From Rossellomorea vietnamensis (lineage in GTDB: Bacteria > Bacillota > Bacilli > Bacillales > Bacillaceae_B), in the NCBI RefSeq assembly GCF_008180615.1, contig NZ_VTEH01000023.1, positions 1 to 35,442 on the forward strand: a stretch of 35,442 bases of DNA, written 5' to 3'. The number at the start of each line of letters is the position of its first letter. Within the stretch, counting starts at the first letter, position 1. Under the pieces are notes generated by a model that was not told the DNA's origin, did no database searches, and saw only the letters and a program-made list of their open reading frames with translations. Below are positions 24,960 through 32,093 of this stretch, in pieces. The translations under genes were made by a program, and so were the position numbers.

Positions 24960-25447
24960 GAGCCTGGCTCAAAAGGGTAGATCTGAGCCAGGCTCAAAAG
25001 GGTGAATTTGAGCCAGGCTCAAAAGGGTGAATCTGAGCCAGGTTCAAAAGGATGAATCTGAGCCAGGCTCAAAAAGGGTGAATCTGAGCCAGGCTCAAAA
25101 AGGTGAATCTGAGCCAGGCTCAAAAAGGTGAATCTGAGCCAGGCTCAAAAAGGTGGATCTGAGCCAGGCTCAAAAAGGATGGATCTGAGCCAGGCTCAAA
25201 AAGGTGAATCTGAGCCAGGCTCAAAAAGGTGAATCTGAGCCAGGCTCAAAAGGATGAATCTGAGCCAGGCTCAAAAGGATGAATCTGAGCCAGGCTCAAA
25301 AGGATGAATCTGAGCCAGGCTCAAAAAGATGAATCTCAGCCAGGCTCAAAAGGGTGAATCTGAACCTGGCTCAAAAGGGTAGATTTGAGCCAGGCTCAAA
25401 AAGGTGGATCTGAGCCAGGCTCAAAAGGATGGATCTGAGCCAGGCTC
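24960..25447. repeat. Array 5: twenty GAGCCAGGCTC palindromes at about 25-bp spacing behind the RAYT gene
   Basis: The palindrome GAGCCAGGCTC (small variants such as GAGCCTGGCTC, GAGCCAGGTTC, CAGCCAGGCTC, GAACCTGGCTC) starts at 24960, 24985, 25010, 25035, 25060, 25086, 25111, 25136, 25161, 25187, 25212, 25237, 25262, 25287, 25312, 25337, 25362, 25387, 25412 and 25437. The linker is AAAA(A)GG, then GTGAATCT, ATGAATCT, GTGGATCT or GTAGATCT. In at least two units GTAG stands 4 bp before the palindrome (before 24985 and 25387), as in classical REP sequences. The array fills most of the gap between the RAYT gene and the converging cstA operon. Confidence 0.95.
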
Positions 25448-25492
25448 AAAAACCAGACCTATCCCAACCCAAAAAATCAACCTCCAACAAGC

Positions 25493-25528
25493 CCAAAACC
25501 CCGGGAAAAACAGCTCCCGAGGTTTTGG
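25493..25528. terminator. Hairpin between array 5 and the cstA operon
   Basis: CCAAAACCCCGGGA and TCCCGAGGTTTTGG form a 14-bp stem with one mismatch. It begins 4 bp after the stop codon of the small gene at 25533 on the reverse strand and is the likely end of the cstA transcript, although the T tail is weak. Confidence 0.6.
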
Positions 25529-25532
25529 TTAG

Positions 25533-25682
25533 TCAAATCAGTATAATAACAATCACGGAAGCTGCAGCAGCTGCTATCAAGATGATTTTCAATGAGAAAG
25601 GGAGCGTATCGCTCCCTTTCTCATTGATTCTTTCTTCTTCCTCGTTCACTGTTTTACGATAGCCCGGACTGCAGCAGCCCAT
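25533..25682 (-). CDS. 49-residue single-pass membrane protein coupled to cstA
   Basis: A small gene whose ATG (25682-25680) overlaps the cstA stop codon by one base (TGATG), a classic translational coupling. The product starts MGCCSPGYRKTVNEEEERIN, continues with EKGSDTLPFS and ends in a hydrophobic helix of about 19 residues (LKIILIAAAAASVIVIILI). The cytoplasmic N terminus with a Cys-Cys pair and charged residues, followed by one C-terminal helix, suggests a tail-anchored partner. In E. coli, cstA and btsT are followed by small genes (ybdD, yjiX) of another family; this could be the Gram-positive counterpart, an inference from position. A 17-bp perfect inverted repeat (25590-25626) lies inside the coding sequence. 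Confidence 0.8.
   Translation of the reverse strand: MGCCSPGYRKTVNEEEERINEKGSDTLPFSLKIILIAAAAASVIVIILI
25590..25626. repeat. Perfect 17-bp inverted repeat inside the small gene
   Basis: CAATGAGAAAGGGAGCG, loop TAT, CGCTCCCTTTCTCATTG. On the reverse-strand transcript this covers codons between the charged N terminus and the membrane helix. The structure looks like a terminator stem, but AAAATC follows on the reverse strand, so it lacks a T tail there; the forward side has ATTCTTTCTTCTTCC. Confidence 0.8.
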
Positions 25683-27133
25683 CAGGCAGCCGGCTTCCAG
25701 TTGGAAACATCATCTTCAAGAGGGATATTGTTAGCCCTTGCCTTTTTGGCAGCCACGAAGAAGGTGACAGTTAAGATGACAGAGATGACCGCAGCTCCAA
25801 TATAAGAAGTGCTGAGTGCCATACCGAATCCGATAGGCGCATTCAAGATATACGTTGTCGTAGCCATCAGCATGAAGATACCAGGAATCAGCGGAATCCA
25901 GAAGTTCTTTTTGGCCACATACAAGTACATTGCACCAACGAACAAGGCGATAACGGCCGTTGACTGGTTTGCCCAAGAGAAGTAACGCCATAGAAGCGTA
26001 AAGTCAATTCTCGTCAGAGCAAAGGAAATCGCGAATAATGGAAGAGCGATCCATAGACGGCTTGAGACTTTCTTTTGAGAAAAGTTGAAGTAGTCTGCGA
26101 TAATCATACGCGCACTTCTGAATGCTGTATCACCTGAAGTGATTGGAAGAATGATGACACCCAGAACAGCGAGTGTTCCTCCGACAGCACCAAGCATAAG
26201 AGTGGAAGCTTCACTGACAACTCCGGCAGGTCCTCCATTTGCAAGCAAATCATTCAGGCCATTATAGCCGTCAAATAAACTCATTGCCGCAGCGGCCCAA
26301 ATCATGGCAATGATCCCCTCGGCAATCATCATGCCGTAGAAAATCTTACGTCCATTCTTCTCGCTTTGAGTCGTACGGGAGATAATAGGTGTTTGTGTTG
26401 CATGAAATCCTGAAAGTGCACCGCAAGAGATAGTCAAGAATAGTAACGGGAAGATTGGTGCATTGTCAGGGTGAAAATTAGAAAGTGACAATTCAGGAAT
26501 AGGTGCTCCTGTAAAGATAAGCATACCGCCGACTCCCAAAGCACTGATTAATAGAAGTGCCCCGAAGATTGGATAGAAGCGCCCAATGATTTTGTCTATT
26601 GGAAGAAGGGTAGCCAGGATGTAGTAAATGAAAATGGCACCAAGGATCAATCCGATTGCGGCCCAGCCGTCCATAAGGTTGAAAAGCAAATCAGCAGGTG
26701 CTGAAACGAAAACCGTACCGACCAATAATAAAAGTAAAACAGCAAATGCGTTCACAATGTGTTTCATGAACTTGCCCAGGAATTTACCCGCAAGCTCAGG
26801 AAGGTGAGCGCCCCTGTTCCGAATGGAAATCATTCCGGTAAGATAGTCATGGACAGCACCAGCGAAGATACATCCAATGACAATCCAGATAAATGCCACA
26901 GGTCCGTAAAGAGCCCCCATGATCGGCCCGAAAATTGGTCCGACACCAGCAATATTCAAGAGCTGGATCAATGAGTTTTTAGGTGTATTCATTGGCAGGT
27001 AGTCGACATCATCCTGATGAGTATAAGCAGGTGTCGTTCTTCCTTCGTTCACACCGAAAACTTTTTCGACGAACTTGCCGTACGTAAAATAACCAACAAT
27101 CAATAATGCTATTCCGGCTAGAAATGTATACAT
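25682..27133 (-). CDS. cstA: Carbon starvation protein A family transporter (pyruvate/peptide uptake)
   Basis: A polytopic membrane transporter of the CstA/BtsT family, whose E. coli members take up pyruvate and have been linked to peptide use. The 483-residue protein has about 13-14 hydrophobic segments and the family blocks NTPKNSLIQLLNIAGVGPIF, DYLTGMISIRNRGAHLPEL, CGALSGFHATQTPIISRTTQ and ITSGDTAFRSARMIIADYF. It is the shorter Gram-positive form (E. coli CstA is about 700 residues). TAAGGAGG lies 7 nt before the ATG. A cre site and three 21-bp-spaced repeats lie upstream, and the lytS-lytT pair is the next unit upstream on the same strand. A small coupled membrane protein follows. Confidence 0.95.
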   Translation of the reverse strand: MYTFLAGIALLIVGYFTYGKFVEKVFGVNEGRTTPAYTHQDDVDYLPMNTPKNSLIQLLNIAGVGPIFGPIMGALYGPVAFIWIVIGCIFAGAVHDYLTGMISIRNRGAHLPELAGKFLGKFMKHIVNAFAVLLLLLVGTVFVSAPADLLFNLMDGWAAIGLILGAIFIYYILATLLPIDKIIGRFYPIFGALLLISALGVGGMLIFTGAPIPELSLSNFHPDNAPIFPLLFLTISCGALSGFHATQTPIISRTTQSEKNGRKIFYGMMIAEGIIAMIWAAAAMSLFDGYNGLNDLLANGGPAGVVSEASTLMLGAVGGTLAVLGVIILPITSGDTAFRSARMIIADYFNFSQKKVSSRLWIALPLFAISFALTRIDFTLLWRYFSWANQSTAVIALFVGAMYLYVAKKNFWIPLIPGIFMLMATTTYILNAPIGFGMALSTSYIGAAVISVILTVTFFVAAKKARANNIPLEDDVSNWKPAA

Positions 27134-27156
27134 GATAAATCCTCCTTAAGAGTTAT

Positions 27157-27172
27157 ATGAATGCGTTTACAT
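27157..27172 (-). promoter_or_regulatory. CcpA cre site at the cstA promoter
   Basis: Reverse strand ATGTAAACGCATTCAT fits the cre consensus WTGNAANCGNWNNCAW at every defined position. It lies just downstream of the -10 element and would cover the start point, which predicts repression on preferred sugars. Confidence 0.8.
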
Positions 27173-27174
27173 AG

Positions 27175-27180
27175 ATTATA
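27175..27180 (-). promoter_or_regulatory. -10 element of cstA (TATAAT)
   Basis: Reverse strand TATAAT, 41 bp upstream of the ATG. At a 17-bp spacing the -35 would be CACTAT, a poor match, as expected for a promoter that needs an activator. Confidence 0.55.
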
Positions 27181-27215
27181 AGATTGATTGTCGCAGAATA
27201 GTGTATTTTAAGAGC

Positions 27216-27265
27216 AAGATGCAAAAATGGAGGATTAAGATGCAGTCAGAAAGGATTAAGATGCA
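27216..27265 (-). promoter_or_regulatory. Three LytTR-type direct repeats upstream of cstA
   Basis: AAGATGCA on the forward strand (TGCATCTT on the reverse) starts at 27216, 27237 and 27258, each step exactly 21 bp. The two distal copies share the longer AGGATTAAGATGCAG. LytTR-domain regulators such as LytR, AgrA and BtsR bind direct repeats spaced by about two helical turns. The nearest copy lies about 13 bp upstream of the -35 position, right for activation. The neighbouring LytT is the obvious candidate. Confidence 0.7.
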
Positions 27266-27287
27266 GAGGATTGAAAGCCTTTACACT

Positions 27288-27433
27288 AAAAAGCGGAAGC
27301 GACCAGTTCTGCCCCGACAGGCAAATGTTCCCCGGCGAAAAAAAGGCGGTCTTTCTTTTTATTCGCCGGGGGTTATTTGACCCCGGGAGGCAAAGTCCGT
27401 TCCGGTGGGTACGGACCCTCGGTCGCTGAAGCT
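27288..27433 (+). repeat. Dispersed repeat family A copy 2, with a partial copy beside it
   Basis: AAAAAGCGGAAGCG, GACAGGCAAATGTTC, GAAAAAAAGGCGGTCTTTC and CCGGGGGTTATTTGACCCC appear in the same order as in copy 1 (4378-4484, reverse). A second AAAAAGCGGAAGCGCCCC starts at 27443, a truncated or rearranged copy. Together with the hairpins they fill the gap between lytT and the cstA promoter region. Confidence 0.7.
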
Positions 27434-27545
27434 GGATTGGATAAAAAGCGGAAGCGCCCCGCTCAAAGGGGTACAGATTGCAGGGCTATCGAGCTAGCCT
27501 GGGGTTTTGGAGCTGGATTCCGAAACGCTGCCTAACTTCTAAAAA

Positions 27546-27778
27546 AACGAGGCTGGGACATAAGTTGGGATAGTAGAAAAATAAAACCGCATGGGTTCAA
27601 GGTTTTATACTTGATTTCATGCGGTTCTTTCATTTTAATAGGCTCTATTTGAAAGATGTTGCTTTTAAGGTTATTTATCGATTTTTCCTGAACGTAGACG
27701 GAGCAGAATCCATTCTTTTTACTCAGCCACAATCTTTGCGAAGATAGCTTTTTATTAAGGTTTTGTCCCAGCCTCGTT
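27546..27778. repeat. 15-bp perfect inverted repeat enclosing a hairpin and a MITE-like element
   Basis: AACGAGGCTGGGACA (27546-27560) is the exact reverse complement of 27764-27778, which lies 4 bp beyond the lytT stop codon. On the reverse strand the second arm ends in TTTTTTT, so the pair reads as a lytT terminator. Instead of a short loop it encloses about 200 bp: an AACCGCATG...CATGCGGTT hairpin (about 27586-27626) and family B copy 4. It looks like a terminator opened by later insertions. Confidence 0.65.
27638..27750 (+). mobile_element. MITE-like element, family B copy 4 (short)
   Basis: The left end ATAGGCTCTATTTGAAAGA, TGTTGCTTTTAA and the right end CAGCCACAATCTTTGCGAAG match the two ends of copy 2 (18804-19105), while most of the interior is missing. 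It is therefore an internally deleted derivative, as is typical for MITE families. Confidence 0.6.
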
Positions 27779-27782
27779 AATG

Positions 27783-28520
27783 TTACAGTTCGAGCTTCTG
27801 GCGGAGTGCTTTCACATAATTTCTGCTGACGGAGAGTTTCTCTTTGAATCCTTGGATTTCAAGCTGATAGGCTCCGTTGAACCAGGGGGTTAACTTCGAG
27901 ACGTAATCCAGATTGACGATATAACTTTTATGAATGCGGAAAAAGGAATAGGCGCCGAGGCGGCTTTCCAGATCCTTAAGAGGTGTTTTGACTTCATATC
28001 GGGCTGTCTTGGTTATGATTTGTGATACTTTTTCTTCCCTGCACATATACAGGATTTGAGCAGGATCTAGATACAGGATTTCGCCTTCGCCTTCGACTGC
28101 CAGCTTGCCTGGCTGTCTGGAAATTTCTGTGTCAGGAAGGGGGGAAGGAAGCAGCTGCTTTTCAATTCTTTTTACTGTTTGTTCTAATTGTTCTTCGTCA
28201 TAAGGTTTTAACAAGTAGTCGACAGCCTCGTAACGGAATGCTTCTGCCGCAAATTGTGGATAAGCTGTGGCGAAAACAATCAGCGGCGGCTTCTTCAGTT
28301 CCAAAAGGGATTTGGCAGCTTCCATGCCATTCAACTTCGGCATTTCGACATCCAGGAATACGACGTCTGGACTGTGCTGGATGGACTGAAGGATGGCACT
28401 TTCCCCAGAGTCAGCTTCTCCGGCAATTTCAATGGAGGAATACTCGCTAAGCAGATGCTTGAGTTCATCCCGGCTGTACCGTTCATCATCAGCGACCAGT
28501 ACCTTTATTGTTTTTTCCAT
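27783..28520 (-). CDS. lytT: LytTR-family response regulator
   Basis: A 245-residue regulator: receiver domain with Asp11/Asp12 and phospho-acceptor Asp57 (VVFLDVEMPKLNG), a Lys in YLLKPYDEEQLEQT, and a C-terminal LytTR DNA-binding domain (about 140-245) with FFRIHKSYIVNLDYVSKL and LSVSRNYVKALRQKL. In B. subtilis, LytST senses pyruvate and activates the pyruvate transporter genes pftAB. Here cstA is the nearest candidate target, with matching repeats in its promoter. The start overlaps the end of lytS by 16 bp, so the two are co-translated. Confidence 0.93.
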   Translation of the reverse strand: MEKTIKVLVADDERYSRDELKHLLSEYSSIEIAGEADSGESAILQSIQHSPDVVFLDVEMPKLNGMEAAKSLLELKKPPLIVFATAYPQFAAEAFRYEAVDYLLKPYDEEQLEQTVKRIEKQLLPSPLPDTEISRQPGKLAVEGEGEILYLDPAQILYMCREEKVSQIITKTARYEVKTPLKDLESRLGAYSFFRIHKSYIVNLDYVSKLTPWFNGAYQLEIQGFKEKLSVSRNYVKALRQKLEL

Positions 28521-30256
28521 TCCGATTCCTCCATTTCAGGGATGAAAAAGGAGACCTCTGTTCCTTTTCCGTAATCACTCAAGATGTTCAGGGCAGCTTT
28601 TTCACCAAACATCATTGTCAGCCTTCTGTTGATATTATATAAAGCGAATCCTGTACCGGTTTCGGATTCAAGGCTGTTCACTCCCAGGAGCTTTAAACGG
28701 TCGGGAGGAATTCCCTCTCCATTGTCATGTACCGAGATGGCTGATCCCTGAACCTTTTTAGTGATCGTAATTTTTACAAGACAGTCTTCCCGCTTATCTT
28801 TGATGCCGTGTTTGATGGCATTTTCCACTATGGGCTGGAGGGTAAGGGGAGGGATCATCTGGGATAACGATTTCTCATCAATATCATATTCCACTTTCAG
28901 CTTATCAACAAAACGAGCTTCCTCAATGGCGAGATAAGCCTTTACATGTTTTAGTTCCTGTTCCAAAGACGTGATTTCAGCAGTTGTGCCCGTCAGGTTC
29001 TGCCTTAAAAAATGCGAAAGGGAGATGAGGAGCTTTCGTGCCTGAGCAGGATCAATCCGGATCAAGGAGCCGATGACATTCATGGAATTGAACAAAAAGT
29101 GCGGGCTGATTTGCGCCTGAAGGGCTTTGATCTCGGCTTCTTTTGCATATTGAAGGGCTTTATCAGCTTCCGCAATTTCAAGCTGATTGCTGAGAAGGAC
29201 GCTCAGGCCGGAAATCAATTCAAGAATGACATTGGAAATCTCTTTTTCAGATGAAAAATAAAATTTCAATGTGCCGATGGTTTCCCCGCGCTGCTTTAAA
29301 GGAGCGATCACCGCTGCACCAAGCGGGCAATCCTTCTTCACACAGTGGATGGTCTCATCATTTGCAACCACCAGTTTACCGTGCTTGATGACATCCTTGG
29401 TAATGTGGGTCTGGAGCGGACTGCCTGCCCGGTGATGGTCGTCTCCTTTTCCTGTATGAGCAAGGATGCTCGTCTTATTGGTCATGGCGACGGCAGATGG
29501 ATTAATTTCTTTAAAAAGGATTTCGCAGACTGCTTTAGCAGAGTCTGTATTCATCCCTTTTCTCAGGTAAGCCAGTGTCTGGTCAGCGATTCTCAGTGTC
29601 TTTTGGGCCTGCAGTGCACCTGCTTTTTCTTCTTCATTCACGACATTTTTAATAATTAATAAAAACAGGGCGCAGCCGAGACCATTAGCAAGGATCATCG
29701 GGACGCCGATCATTTCGACGAGTGTCAAGGCTCTTTCAAACGGCTTTGCCACCAAAAGGATGATGATCATTTGGATTGTTTCGGCGAGTGCCCCTATGAG
29801 GAAAGCTGCCGGCAGTTTCACATGCTTATTCCGCTGATGAAATGTACCAGAAACGATCCCAGCGGCAATCGCGGCGATTCCGCAGGCAATGTCTGTGAAT
29901 CCGCCCAGGGTGAAACGGTGAATTCCTGCAATGAGACCCGCTCCGAGTCCAACACGATAGCCTCCGAGAAGACCGGCAAGAACCACCCCGATTACCCGGG
30001 AATTGGCAATCGCCTCATCGGATCCAAGATTCATTGCCCACCGGTTGAAATCCATTGTTTCCGTACTGAAGGATAGGCCTGAATAGGTTCCGATGATACC
30101 GAAAAAACCAAAGAAAAGGATGGCAACAACTTGCTGCCTTCCGCGTAATTTATCTTGGTAGACCATGCTCTGGAAGAAGCGGAATCTCGTTAAGATAAAG
30201 GCAATCGTTACGATAATTCCGAGTCTTTCGAGCATGGTGAAAAGTAAGTCGAACAT
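28505..30256 (-). CDS. lytS: LytS-type sensor histidine kinase
   Basis: A 583-residue membrane kinase: 5TMR_LYT membrane region (about 1-205, with LGAGLIAGIHRFTLGGFTDI), a GAF-like domain (220-355), a His_kinase domain with phospho-acceptor His386 in QISPHFLFNSMNVIGSLIRI, and an ATPase domain with LQPIVENAIKHGI, SVHDNGEGI and TGFALYNINRRL. This matches the LytS/BtsS family, whose known inputs include extracellular pyruvate. AAAGGAG precedes the ATG. It forms an operon with lytT and is encoded on the same strand as cstA. Confidence 0.94.
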   Translation of the reverse strand: MFDLLFTMLERLGIIVTIAFILTRFRFFQSMVYQDKLRGRQQVVAILFFGFFGIIGTYSGLSFSTETMDFNRWAMNLGSDEAIANSRVIGVVLAGLLGGYRVGLGAGLIAGIHRFTLGGFTDIACGIAAIAAGIVSGTFHQRNKHVKLPAAFLIGALAETIQMIIILLVAKPFERALTLVEMIGVPMILANGLGCALFLLIIKNVVNEEEKAGALQAQKTLRIADQTLAYLRKGMNTDSAKAVCEILFKEINPSAVAMTNKTSILAHTGKGDDHHRAGSPLQTHITKDVIKHGKLVVANDETIHCVKKDCPLGAAVIAPLKQRGETIGTLKFYFSSEKEISNVILELISGLSVLLSNQLEIAEADKALQYAKEAEIKALQAQISPHFLFNSMNVIGSLIRIDPAQARKLLISLSHFLRQNLTGTTAEITSLEQELKHVKAYLAIEEARFVDKLKVEYDIDEKSLSQMIPPLTLQPIVENAIKHGIKDKREDCLVKITITKKVQGSAISVHDNGEGIPPDRLKLLGVNSLESETGTGFALYNINRRLTMMFGEKAALNILSDYGKGTEVSFFIPEMEESEWKKQ

Positions 30257-30395
30257 GGCGGAGACTCCTTTAAGAAAGTGTTCTTCTATTATATCAAAAG
30301 GGGAAAATGATTAGCAGGGGAGTTGTTTTAAAATCAGGGCTTTTCGGCAGCCGCAGTCTGTGCTTATGATCTGTGCAATGGGGCAGAGTTCTTTG

Positions 30396-30427
30396 AGGAA
30401 CCCGGCAGCAGAGCTGATCGGGTTCCT
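30396..30427. terminator. Hairpin after the DUF421 gene
   Basis: AGGAACCCG (30396-30404) and CGGGTTCCT (30419-30427) form a 9-bp perfect stem with a 14-nt loop, 38 bp past the end of the reverse-strand gene at 30466. There is no strong T run, so termination is probable but not certain. Confidence 0.55.
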
Positions 30428-30465
30428 TTACCTTGGGTAAAAGAGGGCTATCTTGAGACCTGTTT

Positions 30466-31191
30466 TTAATGATAAAGGTAAGGGATATTCCCTGGGTTTT
30501 CCTCTTTGAGGGAAATATGCAGCTCAAGATTTTTATTAATGGAAGCATAAAACACTTCATTGGTATCATGTATCCCCTTCGTCTGCAGCTGGTGATCCAG
30601 CCATTGGTCATTGAGATTGAATTGATGAAGGACATTCTGATAGATGGTTCCTTCCATAATAACGGGTACGGATATGCCGGGAGAAGAGTGGAGGATGCCA
30701 AGGTCTCCGGCTGTCGCCGTCTGCTTTTGTGCCCTTTTGTAGACGCTGAGAGATCCACTTGACTCAATGATGGCGGTTTCGATGTCGTCGATAGTAAATA
30801 CATCTTTTTCTCTCAGCATTTGAAGCACATTGTCCACAGAGTAATTAATGCTCTTAATGTTTTTCCTCAAAAGTTTTCCATTTTGAATAACTATCGTCGG
30901 TTCAAAAGTTAAAAGTCTTCCAATGAATCGATTGGCAATCTTCAGCTTGGATACAACCTTTTGAAGAATTCCGATGGCGATTATAGCAATCCCCGTCTGA
31001 AGGTGCTGAACTTCCGGATCGGCGATATCTGCACCGACAACGGATCCCAGTGTCAATATGATCAGAAAATCAAAGATGGGCAGTTCGCCGATTGCCCGTT
31101 TTCCCATATAAATTGTAATGAATAAAAGCAGAGGAAGGATGGTGATGATCCTTCCAAGGACAAGCAATGTTTCTTTCAACGTTTCAATCAT
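30466..31191 (-). CDS. DUF421 (YetF-like) membrane protein
   Basis: A 241-residue protein with three membrane helices (about 8-25, 32-55 and 62-80), the family motif ILTLGSVVGADIADPEV, and a two-part cytosolic domain with EPTIVIQNGKLLRKNIKSIN and DVLQMLREKDVFTIDDIETA. In B. subtilis several such proteins are spore-membrane or germination-related, for example in the SpoVAE/YetF group; the biochemical role is unknown. GGAGG lies before the ATG. The deaminase gene is next upstream on the same strand. Confidence 0.9.
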   Translation of the reverse strand: MIETLKETLLVLGRIITILPLLLFITIYMGKRAIGELPIFDFLIILTLGSVVGADIADPEVQHLQTGIAIIAIGILQKVVSKLKIANRFIGRLLTFEPTIVIQNGKLLRKNIKSINYSVDNVLQMLREKDVFTIDDIETAIIESSGSLSVYKRAQKQTATAGDLGILHSSPGISVPVIMEGTIYQNVLHQFNLNDQWLDHQLQTKGIHDTNEVFYASINKNLELHISLKEENPGNIPYLYH

Positions 31192-31270
31192 ATTGATTCC
31201 TCCCGCACTATATCCAGATAGTGATAATCTTTCCAGCAGGAGGGGATTTATGCAGGGAGGGAGAATGGGC

Positions 31271-31918
31271 TCATTTTTTGACAGCTCGTCTGGTTTCCTC
31301 CATTATCTCTTCAAAGATTTCTCCAAAGGGCTTGCCATTCTGTTTTGCATTTTGAAGTGTTCCATTGTTGAACCATCGTTCTCCGAGTTCGACACCGGAG
31401 GGACAGTCCATTCTCCATGTGATGATCCTTTCAATATCATGTCCTCTTCGGAGAACAAAGTCGGTTTTTAGAACGAGTTGCACGATTTCCAGCTCTTTAT
31501 GGGGACCATGGACTGAAATGGATTTCCCAGTGATATAATTATTCCCATTTACCAGGTTTGTGGCTCCAGCCAGGCCGTCGCCTGCTGCATAATGAATGGT
31601 TTTGATGCTTGACATGACGATGGCCCCGAAGCATAAGGCGCAGGGTTCCATCGTGGAAAAGATGCTGTACTTCTTCCTGTTTCTGTTGGTTTCCAGATTA
31701 TCGATTTTCAAGATGGCATTGATTTCAGCATGTGCAATCTTGTTGCTGCAGATCTGGCCTGGTTCTTGTGACTTCTCATATACCTTATTCCTGCCGGCCG
31801 AGATCACCTTGCCGTTTTCATCCGTTATCACCGCACCGATAGGGAAAGAGCCGCTGCAATAAGAAAGCCACGCTTGCTCAAAACAGGTCTTCCATGCTTG
31901 AGATAAATTGTCCCACAT
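31271..31918 (-). CDS. Cytidine/guanine deaminase-family zinc enzyme with C-terminal extension
   Basis: A soluble deaminase-fold protein. The zinc site is complete: His63-Ala-Glu65 in HAEINAIL and PCALC (Cys93 and Cys96). A strand FPIGAVITDENGKVISAGRN precedes it. The order is that of guanine deaminase, tRNA adenosine deaminase and related enzymes. The protein has an extra C-terminal part of about 90 residues (from GHDIERIITWRMDCPSG onward) that I do not recognise, so the substrate is open. The start is ATG 31918 with AGGAG 8 nt upstream; a GTG three codons earlier is less well placed. It stands divergent to the sporulation gene. Confidence 0.85.
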   Translation of the reverse strand: MWDNLSQAWKTCFEQAWLSYCSGSFPIGAVITDENGKVISAGRNKVYEKSQEPGQICSNKIAHAEINAILKIDNLETNRNRKKYSIFSTMEPCALCFGAIVMSSIKTIHYAAGDGLAGATNLVNGNNYITGKSISVHGPHKELEIVQLVLKTDFVLRRGHDIERIITWRMDCPSGVELGERWFNNGTLQNAKQNGKPFGEIFEEIMEETRRAVKK

Positions 31919-31969
31919 AGGATTCACTCCTTTTTTATGGTTAAATATTCCTCTATTATACCCTCCTTA

Positions 31970-32003
31970 GTGACAGTCACGCCCCGGAATTTGTCGAATA
32001 ATT
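31970..32003 (+). repeat. Family C element copy 2 (left arm of an inverted pair)
   Basis: GTGACAGTCAC followed by GCCCCGGAATTTGTCGAATA. The inverted counterpart at 32518-32548 shares GTGAC-TGTCAC, CCGGAATTTGTCGAATA in reverse complement. The two arms enclose 514 bp with the sporulation gene. Confidence 0.75.
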
Positions 32004-32031
32004 CCTTTCTTTTTTAATTCATGGAGGTGCC

Positions 32032-32060
32032 GCATATTTCTGCCATTTCTACTCATCCTA
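32032..32060 (+). promoter_or_regulatory. Sigma-G-type (forespore) promoter
   Basis: GCATA (32032-32036), a 17-bp spacer and CATCCTA (32054-32060) fit the sigma-G pattern GNATR-N17/18-CATNNTA. The start point would be about 27 bp before the ATG at 32094. Confidence 0.65.
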
Positions 32061-32093
32061 ATTCTATATACAGTGGTGCAAAGGAGGGTGGAA

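Noticed and set aside
25429..25662. Forward open frame of 77 residues after array 5
   Set aside because: It begins inside the palindrome array, has no ribosome binding site, and overlaps the better supported 49-residue gene on the other strand.
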